Source: Eucalyptus grandis
Taxonomy: Eukaryota > Streptophyta > Magnoliopsida > Myrtales > Myrtaceae
NCBI RefSeq assembly: GCF_016545825.1
Contig: NC_052613.1
Coordinates: 33,120,844-33,184,843 of the forward strand
DNA: 64,000 nt
Direction of reading: 5' to 3'
Part shown: positions 1-11,125 of the stretch, one piece after another
How positions within the stretch are numbered: position 1 is the stretch's first letter
How the letters are laid out: each line of letters begins with the position of its first letter
The notes under the pieces: generated by a model
What the model was told of the DNA's origin: nothing
The model's input: the letters and a program-made list of their open reading frames with translations, nothing else
Database searches by the model: none
Program-made: the position numbers and the translations under genes

Positions 1-2320
1 CTTTGGTGCACAAGTCATGAATGCTATCTCTGTCATCTTGCAATCCATCCAAGCAGAGATCTTGCGTTCTCCCCAGACATTCCTGCATACACGCTTCACG
101 GAGAAGATTGCCAGAATCCAAATTGAGCTTTAAACTTCTGGATTCTTTGTATTCATCGCACCCATGCGCAATTGCCCCAATTTGGATTTTATACTCTTTC
201 AGATTCCCGAATGGCAGGTCGCTTGAGAGATTGGTAGAATGAGGAATGGTAATGTGCAAAGTTCTCAACTTTTTCATGTTTTTCAAGTCGGCCAGGCTGG
301 CGTTGCTTCGCGGTGCTTCATCCTCGGCCTCCCATTGACAAAATCCATCAATGTACAATTCTTCTAAATTAACCAAGCTTTCAAGCACGCCAGGTTCAAT
401 AATTTGGAGCCTGAAGCACTCTGTTAAGTCCAAAAATCTCAATTCTGTTAGTCCACCTATTTCTTTGGGCAGCCGAGCGATTATAGATCCGTGGAAACTT
501 AGGAATTGCAATCCTTTCAGCTTTCCAAGAAGAGTCACATCCTCTAGATGGCAGTAATCAAGACACAACGAATTGAGGTTTTCAAGGATTTTAATCGACG
601 TAGGTAGAGAGGTGAAAGATAAGCAAGTCAAGTCCAAGACTTGGAGCTTCTCCATAGATTCAAAAAATGACTCAGGAAATTTGAGAGACTTGTTGGATTC
701 GGATAACAGAAGCATCTTCAAGTTTGGGCAATCTAATTTCTCTGGAAGCTCATCAATGCCCACAAAACGGAAGGATATTGCAGTGCATTTGCTGAGCTCA
801 TCCTTTGACCATTCTTTAAACCCATAATCTTTCCTCCCGATCAAGGCCTTCCAGTCTATGGAAGTAATAGAGATGGCCATGTCAACAAATATGTCATGCA
901 TTTTGAGGTCTTCTATGTCATCACCATCTAATAACAAAGAAGAGTTCTGCAAGGAACGTAAATCCATTACCAACCTATCTCTAGCGCTTTCGATGGTCAT
1001 GCTGAATTGTTTGTATAAACCCAAACCCATGCAGTAGGGAAGGGTACACCTCAAGAGAATACTGCTAGAGTCTAGAGCACAAACCAAAAACAATTTTCTG
1101 ATCCTCTCATCTCCTAAGTCATTGTAATTTTGTTCAGCTATTGATTTTACATCCGACACGTCTCTATGGGTCGAAGCATTCCTCCATGCAGCCAACTCTC
1201 CGTGTTTCAACCTTTTTGCCGATGAAACAATCAAAAGTGGCAAGCCTCCACAATTCTTGACCACTCCATTTACCCAGGGTTTAATATCAAGATCATTAAT
1301 TATATTCCCCACTGTCCTTTCAAAAAGTCTACGCGCTTCTCCATGCTCTAACTCATTGAGTCGGAACTCCTTGTCAGAGCCCATATCAGTACGTAAAACA
1401 TCTCGATTTCTAGATGTTAGCAATAGCTTGCAGCCTCTTACTTTATTATCAAATCCACAAGGGATTCCAACTTCGTTCAACTTCAGCTTCTTCCACAAAT
1501 TATCTAAAATTATGAGAATGTTTTTTTGAGAATTACTCTCTAACCTCTTGTGCAAAAGATCTGCTCTCCCACGAGCAGTTTCCTCATTCATTATCTTTAG
1601 ACCCAATGCATAAGCGATTTCTCCTTGGATTCTTCTTAGATCTGGATTGCGTGATACATCTTCTGTGACAACCACATCAAATAGCTTCTCTTTCTTTGCT
1701 TGCCTTTCGATATTTGCCAAAAGCTTGGATTTGCCTACCCCACCTGGTCCATACACCCCAACCACACATACCTTGTCATCAGCTATAGCCTTAATTACCG
1801 TCTCTGCAAACGAAGCCCTTGACTCCGAGACATCTTCATCATTGTCGGCATATGCAGCAGCGGAAGTGAGAGCAGTGATTCCTATCGGAGGATCTTCGTA
1901 GTGGACAACCGGGAAGTTATTTTTCTTATGGAGTTCTTGAATGACTTGAGTCATCTTCTTCACCTTCCTGCCAATTGAATGGCGCACCACGGGTTTGGGA
2001 AGCCACCCACGGAAACAAGCATTTTTGGCACTTTCGCCATCTCTTAATAGGTTTTCTGCTTCCTCAGCCTCCTTCTTCACATTTTCCAGCCAAACCTTAA
2101 CATCAGGGAATATAGGTTTACAGTCAAACACGGCTTTGTCGACGGAGGATTGCACCCTATCCCTTGCGTTCTTCAGATCATTGACTTCTTTCTTGAGATC
2201 TTCAACATAGCTCTTGTAGGACAGGACGTACCCAAATTGACGTCCGATGGGAGCAAACAGGTACTCACCGAGTTTCGACACAAGATTTGATGCAATGGAG
2301 GTAGCAAATGCGTCACACAT
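1..2320 (-). CDS. CC-NB-ARC-LRR disease resistance protein (NLR), 3' end outside window
   Basis: An intracellular immune receptor of the CC-NBS-LRR class (RPS2/At4g27190-like). Reading the minus strand from the ATG at 2320-2318 gives about 773 codons with no stop before the left edge. Residues 1-170 form the N-terminal coiled-coil region. The NB-ARC shows a P-loop GPGGVGKSK near residue 191, RNBS-A, kinase 2 (LIILDNLW near 268-275), RNBS-B (LLLTSRNRDVL), CGGLPL near 358, RNBS-D (LFLVCALD) and KMHD near 474. LRRs begin near residue 510 and continue to the edge, with motifs such as LQVLDLTCLSFTSLP. The start has a good context (AAAAATGT) and gives the family's usual N-terminus. Two positions are unusual: the P-loop has GKSK where GKTT is common, and kinase 2 has D-N where D-D is usual. 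The 3' LRR exons lie left of base 1. I see no lesion, so it may be functional, but the missing end leaves this open. Confidence 0.93.
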   Translation of the reverse strand, partial: MCDAFATSIASNLVSKLGEYLFAPIGRQFGYVLSYKSYVEDLKKEVNDLKNARDRVQSSVDKAVFDCKPIFPDVKVWLENVKKEAEEAENLLRDGESAKNACFRGWLPKPVVRHSIGRKVKKMTQVIQELHKKNNFPVVHYEDPPIGITALTSAAAYADNDEDVSESRASFAETVIKAIADDKVCVVGVYGPGGVGKSKLLANIERQAKKEKLFDVVVTEDVSRNPDLRRIQGEIAYALGLKIMNEETARGRADLLHKRLESNSQKNILIILDNLWKKLKLNEVGIPCGFDNKVRGCKLLLTSRNRDVLRTDMGSDKEFRLNELEHGEARRLFERTVGNIINDLDIKPWVNGVVKNCGGLPLLIVSSAKRLKHGELAAWRNASTHRDVSDVKSIAEQNYNDLGDERIRKLFLVCALDSSSILLRCTLPYCMGLGLYKQFSMTIESARDRLVMDLRSLQNSSLLLDGDDIEDLKMHDIFVDMAISITSIDWKALIGRKDYGFKEWSKDELSKCTAISFRFVGIDELPEKLDCPNLKMLLLSESNKSLKFPESFFESMEKLQVLDLTCLSFTSLPTSIKILENLNSLCLDYCHLEDVTLLGKLKGLQFLSFHGSIIARLPKEIGGLTELRFLDLTECFRLQIIEPGVLESLVNLEELYIDGFCQWEAEDEAPRSNASLADLKNMKKLRTLHITIPHSTNLSSDLPFGNLKEYKIQIGAIAHGCDEYKESRSLKLNLDSGNLLREACMQECLGRTQDLCLDGLQDDRDSIHDLCTK

Positions 2321-3200
2321 TTTTTCTGCTTTAATTTCCAGAAATCCCTTTTCCCTCCACCTCCCTCTTTTGTTCCTCTTGTCGTTGCCTCCTTTTATTA
2401 TTTGCTTAAAGAAATGGGTGTGAAGGAAACTGAACAAAGAAAAGAACTAATCATTCGGTGTATGAAAAGAAAGGAAGAGCAAAGTCATAAAACAACGAGA
2501 ACTGTGAAACAAAACCAGAGGGGAGAGAGAGAGAGAGAGCCTTGAGTGTACGGAAGCAATAGTAATGTAAATAAACAGGGAGACTGAGGAATATCAGCAA
2601 GAGCAATTTAGAATCAGATTGAGGATGAAAACAGAATCGAAGAAAAGAAAGACATCGGCACAACACAAACTGAAAAGAAGGAGCATTTGATGGGAAAATT
2701 CGGTTGCTCCTTGGCTCACCGCACTCGGTGCACCGAAGTAACACGTTACTGGTCTCTGTGGACGATTTGCAGACGATCTTGCGAGGACAGACAACACGTT
2801 ACTGGTCAACCACGTGCAGTAGAAGGATAAATTTCTTTCATTTATTTTTTCTATTATCCTTTTTTTCTTTATTTAGTTTCTTGATAATGGGGATGACTCT
2901 TCGAGGGCTTCAACAAATTTTGCAGACTCCGCCACAATTCCACGCTCCCATAGTGTTTCCGCGAGAAAGTTTAAGTGCGTTCCAATTTAGGACTTTTAAT
3001 TATTGACCGATAGAATTATTTAGAACTTTTTCCCAATATTTTAAAGCTTGAAACATTTCTTTGTGTGTTCATGATTTACAAGAAATCAATAAGTACATTT
3101 TGAAAAAAAAAATTCGATAACTGTTACTTGTTGTGATGTTTGTACCATCCATTACTCGGACTTGAGTATGGAAGAGGTTACAAACAATTATTAGAGCACA
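2321..3200 (-). promoter_or_regulatory. 5' leader and probable promoter region of the NLR gene
   Basis: Intergenic DNA upstream of the NLR start. It holds a purine-rich GA microsatellite at about 2522-2539 and mixed CT/GA-rich sequence typical of plant 5' leaders. I cannot place a TATA box or transcription start with confidence. No coding sequence is seen. The assignment rests only on position. Confidence 0.3.
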
Positions 3201-3999
3201 GCAGATCTTTTTAATTTATTAAAAGAGATTTTTTTTTTTTTTTTTTTTTTTAAAGTGGCTACATCTAAATTTGACATATTGTGAATTGAAGAATAAAGTC
3301 ACACCAAGTAAAGGTTCAGATCTTTTTATCTTATTTTACATAAAAGAGATGTGGGGAAGTTACCACCTCCTCTTTAATTTGATACAAACCTCCTATCATC
3401 AATTGACCAAGATAGCCTTCTACCTTCGGAAAACAAGGTTAACCACCAATTCACCCACTTTTTTCTCTCCCATATGTTCTCTTCGCCTTCTATGTTTATA
3501 GTTAATTGACTAAAATTTCCTTCTCTGTTTGAAAATCAATTGAACATTAATCAACCATACTTTCTGTAAATTATGATGGATTAATTTTTGTAAAATTGGT
3601 AATTCTGTAATTTTTGTCCTTAAACTACTTTACTTGGATTTCTTTTTCTTTTTTTTGGTCAGAACTACTTTACTTAGATTGTTAATTCTTTAATGTAGCT
3701 TTTCAATTCTTCTACTTTTTGTCCTTAAATTATGATGACTTGAGGCATTTTTATACAGAGCACTACCAAGTCCTACTTTTTGGCTTGAGCGAAGTTTTAT
3801 CACTGCGATTCTGTGACTTCTGTCCAACTTGCCCACATAAATAATTGCAAATGACCATCAAACAAAGACAAACAAAACAAGGCGACAAAAATTCAGGACT
3901 TCATGAGTGGATTTGTGATTGCGGCCATTCCTTTTCTTTTATGTTGTTTCTTTTTGCCGTGAGATGATAGAGATGGTGAGGACGAGCAAGACGAGGGTA

Positions 4000-5080
4000 G
4001 ACACCCCGTCTCGAGTGAAGCTGCGAACGGCGCTTTCTCCATGGTCGCCTTTGCGGACTATGTTTCGTGGAAAAACTGATTATATCGTCGGCTACTGGAG
4101 TCGAAAAGAGCACCAAGAGCGACGGGACGGCGGTTGCGGCCATGCTTATCTCGATGCCAGCGTGGCCACCACCGCCGGACACAGCCCCTTCCCCTCTCAC
4201 TGCTTCCAGTTTCGTTTTATTCTTTTCTTTTAGAGAAAACATTCTATTTTGTGTTTAAAATTATTTATTTCACTTTTTTTTTTTACTTTTTTATTATAAA
4301 AAGACATGTCAACTTATATGTAAGCGTATTTGTCAACTGCACGTAATTCATTTGGACGGAAAAATAATGGTGGCCATTTGTATCCCTCCATTACAAGTGA
4401 GTGCTTTTTTTAGACATTTGAAATGCCTAGTCATTTTTGTCCATTTGATGTATATATCTTACAAACCCGTAATTTTCATTCAAAGAACCTTCTCGTCCTA
4501 AATAAAAGAGCACGAAAAAGTTGATTTTTCCTTATTTAATATATTTTTTTTGTATAAACAAGAAGTACTTAAACTTTTGAAGTTTTTAATCCAAAAAAAA
4601 AAAAAAAAAACTTTTGAAGTATGACTAATCCACGTGAACGCATGTAAATCATCCAATCGATGTACATCGAGACTTACAAGACACTTTTTAAAAGCATTTT
4701 TTTAGGAAGAGATATAGGATAATTTGGGTTCATGGTTCTAAAAGTTGAACTTATCTGCTGCGTCACCTATTGGGTAAGTGGAAAGAACCTTAATCTCGAG
4801 AAACCCCTTTGAAAATGTATGCGGCACCATCACTGGCTAGATTGGAGACGAAAGGAGTTATGAGGCATAACCAAGTCAAAACATAATAGTAATAATTTCT
4901 TCGGTGCCCTATACATTTTCTCGCACTTGTCTGGATGATCCAATAGATTACTCATTAATTACTCTATGTTTGAAAATATTTAGCTGAATAGACGTTGGTA
5001 GTTAGGAACTTCCACTGTCGTTGTAAATGTTAAAGCCTATTTTAGTTTACTGCATGGAGTCATGCGCTTCTGTCAGTTAA
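4000..5080. repeat. Dispersed block A, copy 1
   Basis: Recognised by shared stretches such as a GATGGTGAGG..GAGCAAGAC motif near 3970, a 'catttggacg' motif near 4350 and 'cctaaataaaaga' near 4498. Related sequence lies at 15600-17160, 28730-30100 and 41900-42380. Short frames on both strands here have no family resemblance I recognise. Confidence 0.6.
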
Positions 5081-5552
5081 TTTGGCTCTTTTAACAAGAA
5101 ATGCAATTTACTTAAATCATCTGAGAGCTTAGTATAATCATTTTCCTTAAATCTAAAAAAAAAATCGCTTGAAAATCGGCAATACAAAATCAGACATTTG
5201 GGATAAAAAGGAAGTATTCAATGATTCACAAAACAAGAAATCGTGTTTCAATTGGCAATGGTCATGTGAGGGGGAGAATATCTGGTGCACACGTGAGGTG
5301 GAAAATAAACAAAATCCCACACGACATACTTGGAGTGAATTGAAAGCGGTCGGAGTAATTGGCAATACCTTATTAACTCATAAATTTACTAAAAGAGGTG
5401 CATGTTTATTGGGAGGGAAGAGAACCAAAAAGAGTGGATTATGTTCAACGTCAAATGGGTGGCAAGATGACATCCTAAATAATCCGGGGTTATCAACCTC
5501 CACCCTTCATAATTATGTTTTATAATTCAATGAATGCATTAAATTAATTGGC

Positions 5553-6327
5553 AAATTCAAGATCGTTTTCTCTCCTCTCTCTTTTCCCATGGTCTTCTTC
5601 AACCTTCAACCATGGGGAGGGTTTGAGCTAGTCTCACCCTCCCCTCTCTCTTTTGTTGATTTTGTTTGTGTTTATTGTTCTTTTCTTACTTTTTCTTCTC
5701 TCCCAATTTAGATTTGGGAGTTCTCTTCTCCCGGTCTAGTTCTTGATTTGAGAGTTTGAACTCTCTTGATCTAATTCTAAATTTGGACGCTATTCTCTCC
5801 CGATTTAGATTTAGGAGTTTAATAAATATGCTTTTGGGGATTCAATGCCCATGTGCTCTATTCGTGTTCGTGTATAGGTTCTCTACCTCTAGTATCAATG
5901 ATAATCGCAAAAGTTTTGGCATCTTGTTAAATTACAAAGATTTGTTCATCCACAGGTTAGACCTATATTTATTTAGCCTATTATGGCAACTTACGATGGT
6001 GTAGAGGAAATCGAATCCAGGCACGCACCACTAACTGGCAACGCCATAATTATTGAAGAATGAATTTTTGGCGTGTGCTCATCACTGACAAAGACACAAG
6101 ATCCAATGACCGGCCACCGATTTTGTTTGACAGATTTGTTTGTGTGGTACGAGTTTGTGATTAACTTTGCAATTGCTCCATCAATCCTCCTTGTGTTATG
6201 GATTTGACTTTGTTTTTCAGTATTTGTGCTCTATTTCAATTTGTTTTGTCATGAAGGTTATGTACTTTTGCATCCTTTTGAGTAATGAATACAATTTTCT
6301 TTCGACCAAAAGAAAAAATTCAAGATC
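5553..6327 (+). mobile_element. Non-LTR retroposon (probably a truncated LINE) with 12-bp target duplication
   Basis: The direct repeat AAATTCAAGATC occurs at 5553-5564 and 6316-6327 and brackets 751 bp (5565-6315). The enclosed DNA begins pyrimidine-rich and ends in an A-rich tail after a 'gagtaatgaatacaatttt' stretch, which resembles the 3' ends of plant LINEs. It has no terminal inverted repeats and no LTRs. A 12-bp duplication with an A-rich 3' end is the signature of target-primed reverse transcription. I see no RT or endonuclease domain, so a 5'-truncated LINE or a long SINE-like element is most likely. Confidence 0.65.
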
Positions 6328-6819
6328 TTTTTATCGGTCATGTTAAAAAAAAAAATGGACACGCCTTTTTGATTCATTAGATTTAACTAAAGCAAAAGGT
6401 TTCAATCAACAAAATTTTGTTGGATGGTCATATCCTTGCTCTTCTATTCTTTTCCTTTGGAGTATCATTACTCATTAGTGATTAGGAAGCTCACACAAGC
6501 CACAACAAAACCTAAAGTGTTACCTGATGTGTTATTTTAACATATTAGATTCTTTTTTTCCAATTCATATAATAGAATAGAATGTCAAAAAGTTACATTT
6601 ATCATATTTTAAATTTTTATCATTTGTTCTTTCATCACTTATCAATTGAGGTTGTGAGGTAGATGGAGCCTCAACAAGTTGGGCCCTATGTTGTTAGATA
6701 ATGTAGTGATGTGCTAAGCATAATAAAATACAAGCATCAAGTCAAGAAGACATAAAATATGTTGCAATTTATATTTTACTCGTTTATTATCAATCGAGTA
6801 AGTTTGATTAGCATGTGTT
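6328..6819. other. AT-rich intergenic DNA, nothing recognised
   Basis: Low-complexity AT-rich sequence between the retroposon and block B. I see no coding or RNA signal. Confidence 0.6.
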
Positions 6820-7250
6820 TGCAAAGGTCTCTCTCTATCTCCACATGTTTGAAAACGTTTATTAGTGTGGGATCCTCTCGATTAGTAAACGGATAAAGAA
6901 GGTTTAAAACAACTTTGTCCAATTCCCTATGAATATAATCTTGCATTTTACTACGAGTAAAGCAGATGGAATTTTATAGGTTAAGAGCAAGGTTGTCCAT
7001 TAAAGAAATTTTATGTATAGATATATGAACCAAAGCTGAAGGCCCTTAATTAAAGGTTTTCGCATACCCACCTTTCAAGAAAAAAACGAATGAGTTTTAG
7101 TCAGCCATTCGGCCTCTGATTATAGGCAATATTTTGAAAACAATATAAGCGGAGTAATAGTCGGTATGCGATTCCACTGTTTCAACCAGTCTAACTATTT
7201 ATACCAATCAGTTTAAATATAAAAAGTGCAGTAATAACAATAGATGCAAT
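6820..7250. repeat. Dispersed block B, copy 1
   Basis: Shares a colinear series of motifs with 17190-17600 and 24910-25390: a CT-rich start, 'ggatcctctcg', 'tgcattttact', 'agatatatgaaccaaag' and 'gcgattccac'. Together the three copies define a ~420-bp family. No protein is recognised. Confidence 0.65.
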
Positions 7251-8960
7251 ATTTTGAAAAGGGAAATTGAAACAAATAGTCTTTTAAATTTGACCCAATG
7301 TGTAATGTCATATTAGACTTCTAATTTGTTTTATATGTTCCTTAAAATATTCGTAAATGTTCCATGTTTTAAACTTGCAATTTGTTTGATCTAATCTCTC
7401 AACTTTGCATGATAAAGTCAAATTAATTCTTCCGTAGCATTCACAAGTTTTCATTATTACACTATTTGTCATATTTTAGAATATATTTTCATTTTATTTC
7501 TTTTGCTAAATCCACAAAAGAAAATAATCTTTATATTCATTCTTTTGACCTTTTTATCTTTATAAATATTATTATAGTTTCATTTAAGTAAATTTAGTGA
7601 CGCATAAAATCTTAGAGACACAAATATCGATGCATCTGAAATGAGTTTGTGTTGCAATTATTTCACCCATTTTGTTTCTTCTTCCACGTTTTTTTTGCTT
7701 TTGGGTTTTGTAGGGTAAAATCAATACAACCAAATTACCAAACAGAAAGGTTGAATGTGAAACAAGAGCTGATAGCATATGAAAAGTAGTTATATGATGA
7801 CACACATACCAAGAGTGGCTTCACTGTAAGGATGCAAGGGATCCGAGATTTCTTGGCTTCATTGCTAATTTGTCTGCAAGATGGGTGAAGGGCAATGCAG
7901 GCCAAAACCAGTCCTGACCAGAATATACGTGGACATATCAACATGACGCAAAAACAAGTGGACCCCTGTTCAACTAATACAACTGTTTAGACCGACCAGT
8001 TGGAGTATAAAGAGTAAAGTAATAACCAATATATGTAATGATAATTTGAAAAGGAGAAATTGACACTTGTTTTTGCGTCATGCTGATATGTCCACGTATA
8101 TTCTCCCTAAACTTAGGCCCAATGTGCAATATCATTATTGGACTTTTAATTCGTTCATGTGGTCTTTCAACTAATCCTAAATATTCAATATAGTCTCTAA
8201 ATTTTCGATTTGTTCAATCTAGTCCCTTAACTTTCCATGACAAAGTCAATAAATTATTTAATACTATTAACAAATTCTCATAATTATACTATTTTCAAGA
8301 TTTTCAAATATATTTTCATTTCGACCATTTTCCTAAACAAATAGATGATATCCATTTACTATCTTTTTACCTTCTTTTTTTTTTTTTTTTTGGGTGGGTT
8401 ATTCTTGCCATTATGTTTTAGTGTCTTAAATATCTAGAAATGATACTTTTCCTATCAATTGTAATAGCCCGAATTGTCAAAATGTGCGTGAGTAGAGACG
8501 CGCTAATTTTCAAAGTTCAGCCTACTATTTTCAAGTCGCATATAACACTAATAAAAAAAAAGACGGTTAATAATGATGTCATACAATCATCATTTTAAGG
8601 AAATATAAAATCTTAAGAGAGATACATATTGGTACCCCTGAAATGAGTTTATATTGCAGTTATCTCACCCTTTTTTTTTCTTCTTCATTTTTTTCTGCTT
8701 TTATGTTTTTTTCTAAGGTTGAATCAATGGAACTAGATTACCAAACAAAATGGGTGAAAGTGAAACAAGTGCTGATAGCCCACAAGAATTAGACATATAA
8801 TGACACACATACAAGGAATGGCTTTACCGTCAGGATGCAAGGGGAACCGAGAATTTTTTGTTATCTGCAAGATGGATGAAGGGCAATGCAATGCAAACCA
8901 AAACCAGTCCTAATAACACCAAAATATAAGTGGACATATCAGTATGAGACGAAATAAGAT
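7180..8960. repeat. Local tandem duplication, two copies of ~0.8-1.0 kb
   Basis: Copy 1 (about 7180-7965) and copy 2 (about 7970-8960) share the same ordered motifs: 'taaagt..agtaataac', 'cccaatgtgcaat', 'gataaagtcaa', 'gacacacatac', 'ggatgcaaggg', 'gaagggcaatgca' and 'aaaaccagtcct'. The copies are well diverged, with several indels, so the event is old. No gene is recognised inside. Confidence 0.75.
7920..8104. repeat. 41-bp near-perfect inverted repeat (hairpin), 103-bp spacer
   Basis: The 41 bases at 7920-7960 reappear reverse-complemented at 8064-8104 with a single mismatch. The arms straddle the junction of the tandem duplication described above. The arms are far more alike than the two duplicated copies around them. 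Confidence 0.85.
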
Positions 8961-10084
8961 GTCACCGTGGTGGAAGAAAGCAGCAGGGAACTTAAAAATC
9001 ATGGAAGAGAAAATGCAATGGAGAAAGATGTTTCGATACCTTCAGCTTCGACTTGGAACGGCTGGAGGATGAAAGGATTCTTTGCTTAGTCCTTGCAATG
9101 GGCCGATGACAGAGAGGGAAGAAAACACATATAATTGCCGAGAATATATTGGGACCAATATGTCTAAAGGGCAAGCACGTGGTTGGCCATTTTTATAGTG
9201 GGCACTTCTAACTCGGGACAAGCTGGCATTTGGTAGTCAAATCCTAAGCCTGACTTATTGGACTGGCAGGTATACACAATTTCACACGCCAAGTGCTGCC
9301 AAGCAAATCAAGAAAACAATTAGGGGCGAATAGGTAAATGTGTTGTTCTCGAGAAATGCTACATTGGCGATGTCCAGAAACTCTCTCACACACGGGAGCG
9401 CGCAACACAAATACCCATGTTCATTGTTCATCAACAAACTTGCGATTTAAAAGTTGATTAGTGGAGAAATGCATAATATTAGAGGGAAATGATGCGGACA
9501 GAAGATAACACGTGGTTCCCTCCAACTTGACCATATAAATAATTGCAAATCACTGACGGACACACACAAACAAAACAAAGCAACCAAAAATCGCATCTTC
9601 ATCAATACTACTTGCAATTAAGAAATTGATTAGTTGAGAAATGTGTGTGATATTGAAGGAAATGACGGAGGAGGAACAGATATCACCAGTTATCTCGACC
9701 CCCTGAAGACATTCTCAACTCAAGTTGAGATGTAACCTGTCGTTTCAGACTTGTTAACGGCAAAGACCTCAATGTCTGTCTTTTCTCATTCTTGATGGCA
9801 CGGGCACTTGTTTTCGTTCTTTTTCATTGACCCCACTATTGTGACTTAGACATAACAAGTCGTTAACAGAAGGTGGTCGCCAGTGGCCACGTTGGGTTGG
9901 AGTGTGATTTGAAGTTCTAACTTAATATGCGGGCCAAATCCATAAAAAAAAAATTATGTATCATAAAGGGATAAAATTATTCTCCCATCTAAATATCCTT
10001 CTTGGGTCTCTTTGTGATTAGACCACGTGGCCATGGAAATCGAAGTGAAAAGGACATTTACGACTGATGAATGATGTAACCCCA
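8961..10084. other. Intergenic DNA, no gene seen
   Basis: The only recognisable piece is a motif 'ataaataattgcaaat' near 9535 followed by 'caaacaaaacaaagcaac'. It recurs near 3836 and 14745 and belongs to the duplicated mosaic. Block F begins near 10000. Confidence 0.5.
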
Positions 10085-10323
10085 CTCATCACGGAGAAAA
10101 TAGTGGGTGGTCCGGGACCACCACGTCAGCGTGGTCCCGGACCACTCACGCGACGTCACGTGTATGGGGAGGGGACAAAGGACCGAAACTGGGCCCACTT
10201 CTCTAACGCTCTCTCTCCTCTTTCTCTCTTTGTCCCCTCCCCATACAAGTGGCACTGCGTGAGTGGTCCGGGACCACGCTGACATGGCGGTCCCAGATCA
10301 CCCAATATTTTCTCCTCATCACG
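10085..10323. mobile_element. Fold-back MITE, 221 bp, 9-bp target duplication CTCATCACG
   Basis: The element spans 10094-10314, flanked by CTCATCACG at 10085-10093 and 10315-10323. Its arms (10094-10180 and 10228-10314) are inverted repeats over almost the whole length, starting GAGAAAATA and containing GGTCCGGGACC. The duplicated block at 18940-19050 reads 'cacatcacgtggtct' with no insertion, so the empty site is preserved near 19031-19045. The 9-bp duplication fits Mutator-like (MULE) mobilisation. It has no coding capacity, and frames inside it are inverted-repeat artefacts. Confidence 0.9.
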
Positions 10324-10607
10324 TGGTCTGGTATTCTGTGTCCAGACCACAAAGTCGCAAGGGACCATTGGACAAAGACCCAAAAAAAAAAAAAAAAAAA
10401 GCCAACAATTATGGTGTGGCATCCCTTTAAGTGAGACGTTTCCCCCGAACCATTGTCGGGTTTCGATTGACAAGCAACAATTCATAAGAGCTCGCCATAA
10501 GATTCATCTGGAAAGAGGCCAACATTCTTTTTCAAAACGTAATTAGTGAAGAGCCCGATTAATAACATCTTGATCGTCCTATACAGTTTTGAAAAGGTTT
10601 CAGAGAA

Positions 10608-11125
10608 AAACTTAAAGGATTAATACCCCGAAAAATTCTAAACCGATATATTTATGACAAATTCACCTCAAATTAATTTATTTACTATGAAAAATCTCAA
10701 ACTAGAAACCTATGATAAATTTACCATGACTAATCATAAAAAAACTTAAATTAGTACATTTATAACAAATTTACTCAAAACTAATTTATTCAACCTCAGA
10801 AAACCCTAAATTGATAAATTTGTAACAAATATATCATTCGCTAATTTGGATTAATACTATAAAAAAATTACAAAAATTGTAAACTGTGACATAAAATCTC
10901 AAATTGATATACCAGTCAACTGTCATGTATCATTTAACTTAATAATTTGACAGTAAAATTTAACAAAAACTAACAAAAGGTAAATTTGTCACAAGTGTCT
11001 GCAGGTTGGGGTAAATTTGTTGAAATATACTAGTTTAAGGTTTTGGTGGTCAAAAAATAGTTTGCGATAAATTTGTCACAAGTGTACAAATTTTGGATTT
11101 TTCAGGGTATAAATCCAAACTTAAA
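10608..11125. mobile_element. MULE-type MITE, 500 bp, 9-bp target duplication AAACTTAAA
   Basis: The element spans 10617-11116, flanked by AAACTTAAA at 10608-10616 and 11117-11125. Its ends are inverted (GGATTAATACC and GGTATAAATCC). Its arms contain repeated 'gacaaatttac' and 'aaaccctaaa'-like stretches shared with the better preserved element at 63116-63577. It encodes nothing. The length of the target duplication points to a Mutator-like transposase supplied in trans. Confidence 0.85.

Noticed and set aside
1..2210. Several plus-strand frames of 68-90 codons opposite the NLR
   Set aside because: They are antisense shadows of the NLR coding strand, which carries all the family motifs.
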